The notes beneath the pieces are model-generated. The model did no database searches and was not told the origin of the DNA. It saw only the letters and a list, made by a program, of their open reading frames with translations. From assembly GCA_019925105.1 (NCBI GenBank), contig JAHGAU010000005.1:1913264-1977263 (forward strand): a stretch of DNA of 64,000 bases, in the 5' to 3' direction. Origin of the DNA: Niebla homalea. Lineage: Eukaryota; Ascomycota; Lecanoromycetes; Lecanorales; Ramalinaceae. Below, piece by piece: positions 22,203 through 33,152 of this stretch (the first letter of the stretch is position 1; each line of letters opens with the position of its first letter). Both the position numbers and the translations under genes were made by a program.

Positions 22203-23250
22203 ATACCCCAGTCCCGTCAAATTCGCTTGTAGCTCATCAAACCCGATATCGTACTTATAATCGTCTATGATCGCTGGTACGATGCTGTTCGCATCCGCCG
22301 TCTGCCTCTTGAGCATCCTTCTTGTGGGAGGTGGTCCGTCCACGATCGGGAAATTCCTGCATCCTGCGTATATCGCTGGGATGAAGGTGAGAAAGAACGA
22401 AGACGTCATCATGGATACTGGAGGAACTCACCAGCAGCGAAGTAGGCATGACTATTTGCATTACAATTGCTAAACTGCATCCAAGACAAAGCGCGTTCAG
22501 AGGGTACACTTCCTCTCCGTAGCTTAAAGGGTGCGGCTGGTAGATGTGTGAAAGTAGGTGGATCATGATGCGGAAATGATTCTCAACGGCGTTGTTGTGG
22601 TCCCAATATTTATCATCAGGGTCAGGGAGTGATTGAATAGCTTGTCCAAGTTCTTGAAAAGTCTCCAAGTTCATTGCAGAGTGTCATCAGGACCTTGCAG
22701 TCTTCTAGAGAAGCAAGAAATGTTCTAATTACGTACTTATTCTCGAATGAATTCTATATGCTCGGACAGTTGCTTTCCCCTTGAGTATACTAAGGGAAGA
22801 TTGAAGAAACGTGGGCATAGATAAATGTCTGTATTCGAAGCTGTGGACCCCTGGGGCGCACGTGTGAAAGAAGTGGGATTACCAGGTAGATTGCATACAT
22901 CCAATGCCTTGGCAAGTGCGTCAACGCCTTCGTTGAGGCAAATGACATTGGCTTTTTTATCGGTGTGCTGGCTGTATTAACGGCAGACTTGTCGAGAATG
23001 GCCTGCCAGACGGCTTAGACGGCTTGAACATCGTCTCCACGGTTCTTGGAGAAGAACGTCATCTACGGATTCATGGCGGGGTTTTGCCATGGCTGTTGGA
23101 CTTTAGGCATGATCTTATTTGCAATTGCATCGCCTGTTTGAGAAACAGATCCTGGAACCCTGCATCTTGTGCTGTGCCACATCCAATCATAGCATATGCC
23201 CCATTGATATATACAGGATACCCGAGAAGGCTGGCATTAGTGGATTGACG
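22203..23250 (-). pseudogene. Metallopeptidase paralogue, copy B, decayed
   Basis: The middle member of the tandem trio, readable only in pieces. From right to left: GYPVYINGAYAMIGC (near 23220-23170), MTFFSK with flanking stops (near 23060), VICLNEGVDALAKALDVC (near 22950-22890), DIYLCPRFFNLP (near 22830-22790), the zinc-site block MIHLLSHIYQPHPLSYGEEVY (near 22570-22505, quoted in part elsewhere), a frameshift, then NANSHAYFA, a GTGAGT donor (near 22430), and the tail ending LQANLTGLGY at 22203. The motif HExxH reads HLLSH, so the catalytic Glu is Leu. Several stops and at least one frameshift are present. Order, Cys positions and tail match copies A and C, so this is a true paralogue and not a chance frame. 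Confidence 0.7.
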
Positions 23251-24170
23251 AGTAGCTAAAAAAAAGCGGTGCCAGTGATTGATTAGCTCCCAAGAGTGTA
23301 AATATGAGAACCCTGATGGTAAACACGATGGCCAGCTTAATACTTCAACTTGCGCCAGACTGCTATGACGGTGTCGATGTAATACTCAATGAAATAGTAT
23401 TCTGGGCCGCTATGAGAGACGTCTACATATAAGTGCTTCGTCAAGACGGTGCCGCAACCCAGGAGCATGTGCATCAGGGGATGGAGGCAGTAAATCCCGA
23501 GAGCTTGAGGCTAAATTGATATAACAAGCGATAACTTGTACCTCAATGAAATCGGATTACTCGCTTCCAGGTAGAGACTTGCGACTGAAACAGTGGTCAG
23601 GCCGTGGAGGCTATGGCGCGCATGACATTTCCAGTGAGTGGGCATGGCTCATGGCGGGACTTACTCGACCTCAGTGTCGGAGGTAGCGTTACCATCAGAG
23701 ACACACAGCAGTGTTTTGAGGCATATCTAAGACATTGAGAATGTCAATGCGATGACAGACGTTGGGGGCGAGGCGGATCACAACCCATGCGCTCTTAGCG
23801 CGTTTTGGAATCATTCCTCAACAGCAAAAGTTCCCGAAATGGATCATTGTTGAAAAGTCACATGGTGGCTGCGATCGTGCTCTCGGAGGCCGTCGCTCAT
23901 GGTCTGCATGTTACAACTGAGGTCGAAGAGATCAGTGGTACGTAAGTGAGTCACTGGTGGCTGTTGACCGCATCTCCGTACACTTCAGGCTACATACTGA
24001 AGAGAACTGCGAGCGCTCGTTGCAAGACGTTCAACTGGTTTAGTCAGATCTGAAGGCGAGATAAGAGCTTTTTCGTGCTCTCAGTCCATGTAGTCCTGAT
24101 AGACTGTGAGGGGGACTAAAAGGCGCACTCAATCAACGACTTAATCGTACGGTGCATCTACATCCCATTG
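23251..24170. other. Spacer between metallopeptidase copies B and C
   Basis: About 900 bases with no frame or motif I can place. The length equals one gene plus spacer, so a fourth, fully eroded copy is conceivable, but no shared motif was seen. Confidence 0.35.
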
Positions 24171-25274
24171 TCAAAACCCCAGCGCTGTCAAGTTGGCATG
24201 CAGTTCATCGCCATCAAAAGAATCGGAAGCAAACGAAACGTCCTCGAGCACATCTGGTATTGGGTCCGTGGTGTTGAATCCTGCACTCGAATCCCGCTTG
24301 GTCTCGCCAGCCGTCTTGCTGAGGTGAGGATAATCATTACAGCCCAGATAGGCACCTGGTCGTCAAATCAGCAGAATGCGGCTTGCTACGTACGGGGTGA
24401 ATCAAACCCACAGACGGCATAATACGCATAGTTGTTTGCATTGTTCAGCTGGGCGTCAGCTGTCATCTTGTGTTGTGGGTCAGCGTTGATGATTACGTTG
24501 AGATCATAAATTTCATCGGCTGACCACGCCTGACCTGGATGATATATATGGGATAGTTCGTGTATCAGGATTCCAAATTGATTATTCACGGCATCTGAAT
24601 GAAGGTGAAACTTCGTAGAGCTCAATCGATACACAACGGTCGGGCAATTTACACTTGCTTCCGGATAAGCCTTCAAGTCGGTGAAGTAACGCGGGCATAG
24701 AGAGATGTCTTTGGGTTGACTAAAGAGGTGATACATCAGTCTTGAGTCAGGAGATCATACATGCAACAGGATTGATGGAGATTGTGGGACTGCATCTGGG
24801 AATGGACTACCTTGGTGAAGCCGCGTGAGTAAATGCGAAAGGTTTATCTTCTGATTCGCAGACCCTCTTGTGACCCTGTAGCTGTGCAGGCGTATGATCA
24901 TCATTCAGGCATATGATGCTGGGAGTATTTTGGTTCGTGCCCAAGCTGACAACCACTGCTCGATCCACCATTTTCTGGAAAACATCTTGGACGTCGGCCT
25001 TGCTGTTCGTTGAGAAGAAGGTGCCAAAGGCGTCTTGATTAGGATTCTGAGGGCTATTTGAGAGGCCTTGTATGACTTCATTGGATAAAATTTTGCCGGT
25101 CCTGTCGAACAGATTCACGAGTGTTTGACCCTGTGACTCGGTACATGCGATAAATGGATATGGGCCGTCATTATAGATTGAATATCCCAAAAGATATGGC
25201 ATGTTGCGAGGATCAGGAAGTGCGGATGCATAGAACGTATGAGCTGCTAGCAGCAGGAACGAAAGTTCCCTCAT
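24171..25274 (-). CDS. Secreted aspzincin-like (M35-type) metallopeptidase, copy C
   Basis: The intact-looking member of the trio. Exons are 25274-24811, 24719-24412 and 24355-24171 (introns 91 and 56 nt), about 318 residues in one frame. MRELSFLLLAAHTFYASALP is a signal peptide. Copy-A-like Cys blocks follow (FIACTES, IICLNDD, RVCESED, SLCPRYF, VNCPTV, LGCNDYP). The zinc site is LIHELSHIY and, eleven residues after the second His, SADEIYDL holds an Asp and Tyr spaced as in GTxDxxYG. NNANNYAYYA follows. This copy therefore keeps all three expected zinc ligands plus the catalytic Glu. It lacks copy A's first intron: the YLLGYSIYNDGPYPF region is continuous. A secreted peptidase acting outside the cell is the likely role. 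Spacing resembles the short-spaced lysine-specific type more than classical deuterolysin. Confidence 0.75.
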
Positions 25275-26349
25275 GGTAGGGCCAAAGATCAGATCTTTTT
25301 GCGCACCGAGAGGTTTCGCTGAATATATAATTATGAGTTAAGTGGACCAAAAGTCTTGTACAATGTCCTCTTGGAAGCCCACTATGTGATGATCAATCGG
25401 TATCCTGGCAACAGGGCGAGCATTCTCACCCCACTTGCATACAGCCAGATGGTTCCTGATTGAAAGGCTCCTCACCGATGAACAGCCAGATTCGCCTATT
25501 ATGGCCCTTTCACCGGGATCGAATTTGCGAGATTCGCCTTGGATACCCACGTTCCGGGCTGAAAATGGAGTATATCGGGATCAACAACTGTGACTGGTAG
25601 CAGAAAGAGTTGCTGCGCACGCATACCTTTTAGCTGTTGCAGGCTGACTCATGGAAAAGACCACCTGGTACCATTAGCGCTTTCACTTAACTTGCCGCGG
25701 GGGTTTATTATCGAAGGGCAAACGACGATGCCACGCATCAGGCGCGCCGTGACTGTGGGGGATTCGGCTCCAGGCGTTGTCTCGGTTGTGTGTCTTCGCG
25801 TAACCCTAGCTCTTCTCCGCACTTGATTACCCGACTCTAAGGAGTGTTGAGGCGCACAACATATATCCCGGGGCCTGGGGAGATTGTCAAGATTGGGTAT
25901 CATATGAGCGGGTTGCCAACGTCGTCCAGTCTTTGCACCCTCGACATCGCCCTTGCTGAATGACGAGAATATCAATAGAAACACCGAAAAGCGAGATGAA
26001 TCATGACAAACTCTTCACTCTTTAGTAACTAATGCGCAGTAGATCGATCGACCTGCCGTCAAAGCCCCAATCGACATCAGTGCCCAATTGGGATCTTGGG
26101 AGCTAGAGATGGCTGCGTAGCCGGTCATGGCTCTGTCACTGTATTTATTCAGCACAACGTTGGTACGAAAAGTAACCACTTCAGGCAGGAGGACGGAGAT
26201 TGATGAAGCACTACAATGCCCACCAATGGCGCCATGATCGGAGGCTCTGCCACGTCATCGCACTCCTGTATTGGCTCCCAGCCTTAAGAAACCCTGTTGC
26301 TTCGATTCTTCTACCTCTTTGACCCAGGCATGTGCGAAATGTTACAAAG
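25275..26349. other. Upstream region of metallopeptidase copy C, no supported gene
   Basis: Contains AT-rich core-promoter-like sequence just upstream of copy C (around 25320-25345). Short frames on both strands have no recognisable content. Confidence 0.4.
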
Positions 26350-27042
26350 ATGATTACACCGTGCTTACCTGGGTGGTCTTGGTTCTTAGCGCCTATGATG
26401 CGATGGCGCCCTGGATCACGACCGGACCCGAAACCTTGGACAAGAATTTGGTCTTCAATTGTGCGCGAAACGATGACCTATCAATGCCATCCCTGCGCGG
26501 ACAATCTACCGCAGTCCAATCTTGACAACCTTTGGTGGAGGTATCAACCGTATCTTAAGCTGCTCTTTTCCTTCTGCGGCGCCAAGAAGTTCATCGATAT
26601 TTCATGTATTATACATCACGTCCTTCGCTGTACTAGAGAACATATCCAAGACTTCGTCTTGTTCCTCGGCACAGTCGGTATCAAGTCAATCCCCATATTG
26701 AAACACTGTCTATACGGCAAACAGATCTTCGTGCTAGATGAGGTCCGGTACTTTGTATATGGGGCTGGGGGGGCCTCATTGCTCAGCTTGCCGATGTATC
26801 GATGGTTCGTCAACCAAAGATCTGCTTCGGCACATGAGCTTCAGAAAGACAAGCATGTTGATCAAGTTTGGAAAATCGAAATGCTTTCACGACTCACCCG
26901 GAGTGCGCTGTTTCACACGCCGAGGCCCGCCATCCTTCTCCGCTCGGAGGATGCGACTAACCTTCTACTCAGGCGTCATGGGCTGAGAACTGACGTTCTT
27001 CTGGAGTCTGCTTATTCCTTCACGCAATTGAGATTAAGATAG
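26350..27042 (+). CDS. Unrecognised ORF, possibly a decayed gene
   Basis: A 230-codon frame from the ATG at 26350 to the stop at 27042. I do not recognise it. The second half reads like protein (IFVLDEVRYFVYGAGGASLL and LLRRHGLRTDVLLESAYSF), but the first 60 residues are rich in Trp, Arg and Pro, as expected of an off-frame reading. The overlapping frame to 26525 (YKDDYTVLTWVVLVLSAYD) looks more natural there. A frameshift between the two around 26480-26530 would fit a decayed gene. No signal peptide, catalytic motif or splice signals were identified. Confidence 0.25.
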   Translation: MITPCLPGWSWFLAPMMRWRPGSRPDPKPWTRIWSSIVRETMTYQCHPCADNLPQSNLDNLWWRYQPYLKLLFSFCGAKKFIDISCIIHHVLRCTREHIQDFVLFLGTVGIKSIPILKHCLYGKQIFVLDEVRYFVYGAGGASLLSLPMYRWFVNQRSASAHELQKDKHVDQVWKIEMLSRLTRSALFHTPRPAILLRSEDATNLLLRRHGLRTDVLLESAYSFTQLRLR

Positions 27043-29049
27043 GCTCAAGAGCTTTCGGAACAAAGGCAGACATATAGTGACGAGGCAGGTTGAGGGTCCC
27101 CACAATCAATCCAAATCCATCCAGGACTTCCTGATAGCTGAGCATTTTTAAAAGCATGTGCAAAGCAATTGCTCCAACCGCCCTTCTCTCGATTTACCAC
27201 CCGCCCCTACACTGGCAGCAGCTTCAAGCTCAACATTCGCCTCTTTCGTCAAGATCGTCGACCCAGGCGTATGGCTCGTGCTCCCCTAACGTCCCACATC
27301 TTGACAGGGTTTCGGCCATCACACCGCGCTCGCCTCACCCGGCAATCTTACTCTCTGTATCATATCTCTGCCCGCCATCATGTTTCACCCCTCGGGGCAT
27401 GGGCATGTCATGTCACCCTCAGAGTCAGGTCGGGCGAAGAAGCAGACTGACATGGGCACGTCATGTCACCCTCAGAGTCGGGTCGGGCGAAGAAGCAGAC
27501 TGACATGGGCACGGTTAAGAAACCGGCATGGAGATGGAGAGGGTGTGTTTGAAGGAGGGCATGAGCGACATGTCCTTTGCGAAGTTGTAGGATGCATTGC
27601 CCTACAGTCGCTGTCAAAGGCTTTGCAGTTGAGGATTACAGACCCGTCCAGGCCACGGAGGCGGTACTAGCGCCAAATGTGAAGTAGCCAAAAACCTCTA
27701 GCTCGGTAGAAGAGCTGTCACTGGAGCAGAGCCTGGCGAGCTATAACTGATAGACTCCTGCTGCAAGAGTCCAAGTGAACAAGCGTTTCCCAGCGATGCT
27801 AGATCTATTTACGAGCGTTATGTTTGAACATCGACAACCGCAGTATTGAGCAGCTGAATCCACAAACTATCAGACCGCCCTAATGAATTAGTTCTTGGAA
27901 ATTTGTGGAACAATATTCTTACTGTGTCCGACCGCTTAAAGACTGCCAGCGGTGCGATGCCAGTGTCCAGAGAAGAGAAGACCTGAGAGGAGCGCGTCAG
28001 ATATTATTGCATGAATCATGGCTGGATCAGCAACATTCTGAGGGTAACTTGACATTTGCGTGTTCCCTTGCATCACGACGAGCTTACGTACTCACAATAA
28101 TTCGACGAGTGCGTGACCAGAGTGAATAATCAGACCAGAGTGGATGATCATGCAGTGATGCAACCCTATCCATCTTACGCCGGAGTAAACTATGGCCTGG
28201 AGGGAAGGTCGTCGCCTAATTTCAACTCCGGAACATCACAAGTACAGATGACTTTGCATGATGTGTCGTACGTAAGACTGTCAAGCGTCTAGTCAATCTT
28301 TGCGTTGAGTGGTGCTCGGACCCCGCTAAACGCAGAGGAGCGGCACAGACAGAATCCTGCCGCAGAGATCGACGATGGACCTTACACCACCAAAGTACCA
28401 CAGGCTTTGACAATGTGAGGCTGTTGTTTGTGCTAGCCTTTCGAAATTTTGTTTATATCGATTCAAAGCGATTGACATGCCATCAGCTGCTATCGTTCAA
28501 AGCGTTAGACCGAGTGGCCGTCTGCTTGAGACTGTTGCTCGACGGTTCCTTGGACTGACATCACAGTGCAAGCGCCGATGCCTGTCAGAGCTGAGCCTCT
28601 TCCATTGCGCCGTGTAATTGCATGTAGATCTGCGCATTGCCACCCCAGCTTCTGCATTGAACGTCACGCTCGGCCAATGAAGCGCTCTTTCGGCACACCT
28701 TTACCGGTTCGTAGATTTGTCATTCGGATTCTGCACAGTTCCAGCACATAGTATGCCAGTGAGGGCAAGATGTACGTGCTATCGTGCGATAATCGGATAG
28801 CTTAGTCAAGTTGCAGCCAAGCGGCGTAGGCAACTCCTGCATTGAATGTCAGGCACGGCATTTAGCAAAATGTCGTCGCACGAGGCTGTGAGAGCCCTCC
28901 GATCAAGGGAGCAGATAAGGTGAACTGGCTGTGCCATAAAAGGCGTCAAGGTCTCCTCGGCTTTGATCTTACACTTCACATCCATTCGAGACCCAGCCAG
29001 ATCTTCAGTAGGCACCGGATTGCAAGAGTGAAAGCCTCGAGGAGTTACC
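27043..29049. other. Long intergenic region, one 53-bp tandem repeat
   Basis: About 2 kb without a supportable gene. Apart from the tandem repeat at 27398-27513 I see nothing structured. The last 150 bases, before 29050, are the promoter side of the SAT4-like gene. Confidence 0.4.
27398..27513. repeat. 53-bp tandem repeat, 2.2 copies
   Basis: Copy 1 at 27398-27450 and copy 2 at 27451-27503 differ at only two positions (T/C and A/G, both transitions). A partial third copy (CATGGGCACG) follows. The unit contains GGTCGGGCGAAGAAGCAGAC. It lies in no supported gene. Confidence 0.85.
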
Positions 29050-30357
29050 ATGAGCCAAAGCTATCCATCTCCTAATGGAGATGAAAGTCGACAAGGAGGG
29101 ATGATGGCGACGACAATTACAGTCACCGTCATTGCTTGTATTGTAGTTGCTCTGCGAATGGTCACTCGCATATGGATTGTCCGCAGCGTGGGCTGGGATG
29201 ATTACACCATCTTGCTTGCGACAATCGGCATCATCATCGGTTTCGGTCTCGTCGTGGTGCAAATTCACTACGGCTTTGGGCGACATCAATTCTACCTCAC
29301 CAAATGGCAATACATCGAGTTCCAAAAATATTCCTATGGCGAATGGATACAAACCTTTCAAACCTTAATGTTCAATAAGATCTCGATCTGCCTCTTCCTT
29401 TTGCGAATTCCAGTGGAGAAGAAATACATTCGACCTTTACAAGGCACCATTGTCTTCCTTATTATTACTAACATCGTTCTCACCCTTGTGTGGATATTCC
29501 AGTGTAACCCAATCTCCAGGTCATGGAATAAGGAGACCTTAGGGACTTGTTTTACGGATGCGCAACTGCAGAGAATCATTATCTCGCAGGCTCTCATCTC
29601 AATTCTATCCGATTTTGCACTGGCTTTGTTTCCTATTGTCCTTCTTTGGAAGGTCCAGATCGAGGCACGTATCAAGGCGGGTCTATGCACCTTGATGGCA
29701 CTTGGCCTCATGTACGTCTCCTGTGCTTTGCGATTTCGATGAGGCGTCCCTAACGGTTTCTTCAGCACTGCAACATGTTGCATAGTACGTACAGTCTTCA
29801 ACTGGCAGAACGTCAACTCCGATCCGACATGGCAGAGTGTGGACAACTGGTACTGGCGGTCTTGGGAAGTTTGCATTGGTATCACCACAGCTTGTATTCC
29901 GACTCTGCGCCCGGCCTATAAGACCTTGACTACGGGCATAGGCACGTACCTGTCGCATCGATCTTCGCGCAAAGCTCCAGGGAAATCTGATGGACTCGTC
30001 CTTACTGAAAGTAACGGCCCATTCTACAAGGTTGGAGACCTAGCCTCAGATATACGAAAAGCCAGCAGCCAGGAGTCTGATGGTCGCGAGAATCCAAACT
30101 TTTCACGGAAGCCTAATGGTGCTTTTGAAGCTGCAGGAGAAGCAGTCGCAATGGAGGCTGATCGTGCCAAAGCCTACGGGGCTGGTGAGGAAAACTTTGC
30201 GATGCAGACCCTCCCTGGCGACAGAGACACAGTCGACCAGGGCATCAAGAAAGTCACCAGGATCGATGTCGACTCATCACAGCCAGATGCAGGAGAACGA
30301 CATTCAGATGCTGGTGAGGCTGAAAGGGGGTTCAGCGACCGAAGTTTTTTTTTGTGA
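29050..30357 (+). CDS. SAT4/Pth11-like integral membrane protein (fungal rhodopsin-like domain)
   Basis: A seven-helix membrane protein of the SAT4/fungal rhodopsin-like family (PF20684), about 417 residues. Exons are 29050-29711 and 29766-30357, joined across a 54-nt intron (GTACGT...TTCAG) in phase. The family signature GWDDYTILLATIGIIIGFGL follows the first helix and ALRMVTRIWIVR. Other conserved blocks are FNKISICLFLLRI, WIFQCNPISRSWN and, after the splice, TATCCIVRTVFNWQNVNSD. NWYWRSWEVCIGITTACIP and LRPAYK give the last helix. The C-terminal 150 residues are polar and probably cytosolic. No CFEM domain precedes the helices, so it belongs to the CFEM-less group. Family members are proposed surface sensors in plant- and insect-associated fungi; that role is inference here. 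It is the last intact gene before the AT-rich block. Confidence 0.88.
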
Positions 30358-30709
30358 CTTCTGAATTTGGCAATTTTGTCCCTGCTCCAATTTACAAATG
30401 CTGAAAGATTAGGCGCCTGATCAGAATTCTACCGCTCATCTGTAAGGGAATTCATTAAGGAAGGCATTCTGATCATGCTCGTGATGTCCAATTAATGGAA
30501 AAGCGGTAGCATATAACTAATCAACTCCGAGCAGCATCTTGTCTCCAAGGGGGATAAATGGATAAATGGAGAAGTAGAGGTTGATAGCAGATCAAAAGAC
30601 TTCAATATATGTGTAATCCCGTAGACGTTGTCCAGAGAAGAAAGAAGAGGAAAGGGTCTCGGAGGGGGGCCACAAACTTCGCGTGGCTGTCCCGTGTGAA
30701 TGCTTCGAT
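30358..30709. other. 3' flank of the SAT4-like gene up to the repeat boundary
   Basis: Normal composition, no supported gene. The minus-strand frame at 30492-30755 runs across the repeat arm boundary and is not credible. Confidence 0.4.
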
Positions 30710-30796
30710 TAGCGTGTTCAAAATCGATGTCGTTTCCTTGGCATTGCGACTCCACCCCGCCCCGTAAAATTTGTATGCAAATTGATGAATCCTTAA
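30710..30796 (+). repeat. Left arm of 87-bp inverted repeat
   Basis: TAGCGTGTTCAAAATC... reads almost identically to the reverse complement of 34588-34674, with only a handful of differences, mostly C/T or G/A. It contains the GC-rich block CCACCCCGCCCC. A TA dinucleotide sits at the outer edge of each arm. Outside the arm the DNA is normal; inside, RIP-type AT-rich sequence starts at once. Confidence 0.85.
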
Positions 30797-31198
30797 CATT
30801 TATAATCTATTTCCTTAACTTTTTAATATTGAAGTTATTATATAGCTCGTAGGTAGTAATTGAGGTATAATTTATATATTTTATATAATATTACGTACTT
30901 AATTAAACTCCCGCTTTATTAACTTACCCCGGCCGGGGGCTCCTTAAAAGGTAGTTGAGGAATTACCTTTTCATCCCCTTTATCTGGCCGTTATAATAAC
31001 CGTTCTTATATACTTAAGCGTATTTAATTCCCAGATATCTTTATTAAAGATCCGGAGTTCTAGAAATAACAGAAGGTAAAAAGGGAAACCGTTAAAAAGG
31101 GCCCGTTAAATAAGCCAAAATCGGTAAATATTAAATAAAGTTTTATTATTATTAAACGTCGTATCGATAATATTAAAACTTATAAAAAATAAGATTCG

Positions 31199-31373
31199 TA
31201 TCAGGGAAAAAGACGAAGTGCAGGTATTAAGGGTGGAGTGGTAACTGCCTAGATTGCAACTATGAACGGTATTACTAGTTATATAAGTACGTATACCAAG
31301 ACGCTAGGCTACTATACTTATTAATACCGTAAACTATAATAAGATTTACCCTGTCTGTATCCTATACGTAATA
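31199..31373 (+). repeat. 5' LTR of the small LTR element
   Basis: 175 bp, paired with 32655-32829. Shared text includes AAGGGTGGAGT and GTATACCAAGACGCTAGGC. Differences between the two are almost all C/T or G/A transitions. Confidence 0.85.
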
Positions 31374-31786
31374 AGTGCCTATAAAAAGAGAAAAAGCCAA
31401 CGCTTACGTCGTAATATCCACCATATAATATTATTATTCTTAATGCTTTTAGTAATAAAGGTGGCTTAAAGTAAACCTTAAGTACATAAATAACGTTATT
31501 TATATATATAGTTATTAAGGAATAAGGTAGGGTAAACAGTAAAGTTAACGAGAACCAAACGGGACCATAACCCGGGAAATAGTCGTAAATTTTAAGCGAT
31601 TAAATTTAAGCTGAATCTTTTAAAAACGTGATCTCCGTGGTTTTACCGGGTAAATATATATCCTTATTACCATTACTTATATTTATGCTTTTACTTTTAT
31701 TAATTAATTAGCTAAGCCACAAATATTATATATTATAAATTAAGTAATAACTTAATTATTACCGTTACGATAATATTTATACTCCT

Positions 31787-31918
31787 TATATAATCTTTAT
31801 ACCGACCGTGAAACGAGTAGGTATAGTAAAATCTTTATGCTGACCGTAAGGTATATAGTGGTTTTAAGGTTTTTATACTGACCTTATAGCGTATAGGAGT
31901 AAGGTCTTTATGCCGATC
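31787..31918 (+). repeat. Decayed short tandem repeat (CTTTATACCGACC-like)
   Basis: About four units of 34-42 bp, each carrying CTTTATACCGACC, CTTTATGCTGACC, TTTTATACTGACC or CTTTATGCCGATC, end where the solo LTR begins. The differences are RIP-type transitions. Confidence 0.5.
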
Positions 31919-32264
31919 TATTAGCAGCTAGCGCTATCTTTACGCCGGCGTTACAGTGGTACGCCATATTGCTACGCCAAGGTAGGCCGTTAAGCCTTGG
32001 CAAAGGGCCTTGGCAAAAGGCCTTGGTAACGGTTTTAATATGCGTTATTTATGAGCCGTAACTTAATAGGCGTAAAGCGGGGTAGTTATTACTTTTACCT
32101 TAAGTAAAGGCTATACCTTAATTCTTTCTAAGTTCCTTAAGAATTAATCTTATTATTAATTTACTTATTAAAATAATATTTTAATATCCAGATTATAACG
32201 TTATATCTTTTATACTTACCTTTACTAGTCCCGCCGGCGTGCCGCCAGCGGAGTCAGTCTAATA
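31919..32264 (+). mobile_element. Solo gypsy LTR with target duplication CGATC
   Basis: A 346-bp copy of the LTR found at both ends of the gypsy element at 52276-59918, here alone. It starts TATTAGCAGCTAGCGC and ends GGAGTCAGTCTAATA. The 5-bp duplication CGATC is present at 31914-31918 and 32265-32269. This is the product expected from LTR-LTR recombination of a full element that had inserted into the small LTR element. It is about 12 bp longer than the 334-bp LTRs. Confidence 0.88.
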
Positions 32265-32654
32265 CGATCCTTTAACGTATAATTTTAGTATATCCTTTTC
32301 TGCCTATTATGTTTAACTTACGTTCCTATTAACCTTTGAATATAAAGTCTTTATTACCCGTTATAAGCATTTAATGTCCGGAGGTAAAATTAATGGTTAA
32401 CTGCCGTATCCACGGGTTTTTAAAAGTAAAGAGCCACTATTAAAAGGAGAGCGTATTATTTATTAATTTATTACGCCAGGTATAGTTACGGTCTATTAAG
32501 TTAAAGGGTGCCGGGAGGTCGTAATTTATAAAGCTAAGTACTCTATATATTATAGTCTGCCGGTATCGGTAATAATAATCGGTAAAAGTATATTTATAAT
32601 CCCTCTTATATATAACGATATAAGTAGAATCGGAAACCAGCTATTGCTACCATT

Positions 32655-32829
32655 TATCAGGGAAAAAAACGAAGTATAAGTATTAAGGGTGGAGTAATAA
32701 TTGTCTGGATTATAACTATAAATAGTATTGCTAATTATATAGGTACGTATACCAAGACGCTAGGCCACCATGCTTATTAGTACCGCAAACCATAATGAGA
32801 TCTACTCTGTCTTCATCCTCCACGTAATA
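32655..32829 (+). repeat. 3' LTR of the small LTR element
   Basis: Second copy of the 175-bp LTR. It is preceded by CTATTGCTACCATT, text that reappears in reverse orientation at 33153-33166 next to the fold-back LTR. Confidence 0.85.
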
Positions 32830-33077
32830 ATTCGTTTTGGAAAAATTAAATTAAAAAAGTTATTATAAATTCTTCTTTACCGCTATATAAACCTTTATAT
32901 AAGCGATTAGCCTTTAAAAGATAAAATAAATTAATATATTTATATATTTTTATATTTTACTTTTATCTTTAAGCCGTATAAATTAAATAATAACTATAAT
33001 TAATAACGGCCTTTAAATTTTTAATGATTCTAAAGAAGTTCATTATTTAAAAATTAAGCTTTTAAGTTAAAGGGAAG

Positions 33078-33152
33078 TGTCAGGGAAAAAGACGAAGTGT
33101 AGGTATTGAGGGTGGAGTGGTAACTGCCTGCACTTCGTCTTTTTCCCTGACA
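33078..33152. repeat. Fold-back LTR junction (head-to-head)
   Basis: Positions 33078-33130 match the first 53 bases of the 175-bp LTR in plus orientation. Positions 33127-33152 are the reverse complement of its first 26 bases (CTTCGTCTTTTTCCCTGACA at the end). The two form a hairpin of about 25 bp with few RIP changes. It marks a second copy of the family in minus orientation whose LTR is truncated and fused head-to-head. Confidence 0.75.

Larger units (their letters stand above)
31199..32829 (+). mobile_element. Small non-autonomous LTR element (TRIM-like), with a solo LTR nested inside
   Basis: Two direct 175-bp repeats (31199-31373 and 32655-32829) start TATCAGGGAAAAA and end CGTAATA, the RIP-mutated form of TGTCAGGG...CA. 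Both lie in the same orientation and the whole is flanked by the exact 5-bp target duplication ATTCG (31194-31198 and 32830-32834). Removing the nested solo LTR (346 bp plus 5) leaves a 1.28-kb element, too small for gag-pol, so it resembles terminal-repeat retrotransposons in miniature. No coding motif was seen in its internal part. Strand is the LTR orientation. Confidence 0.8.

Noticed and set aside
13568..25274. A biosynthetic gene cluster (oxidase, transporters, peptidases together)
   Set aside because: No core synthase, tailoring set or pathway regulator; several members are dead.
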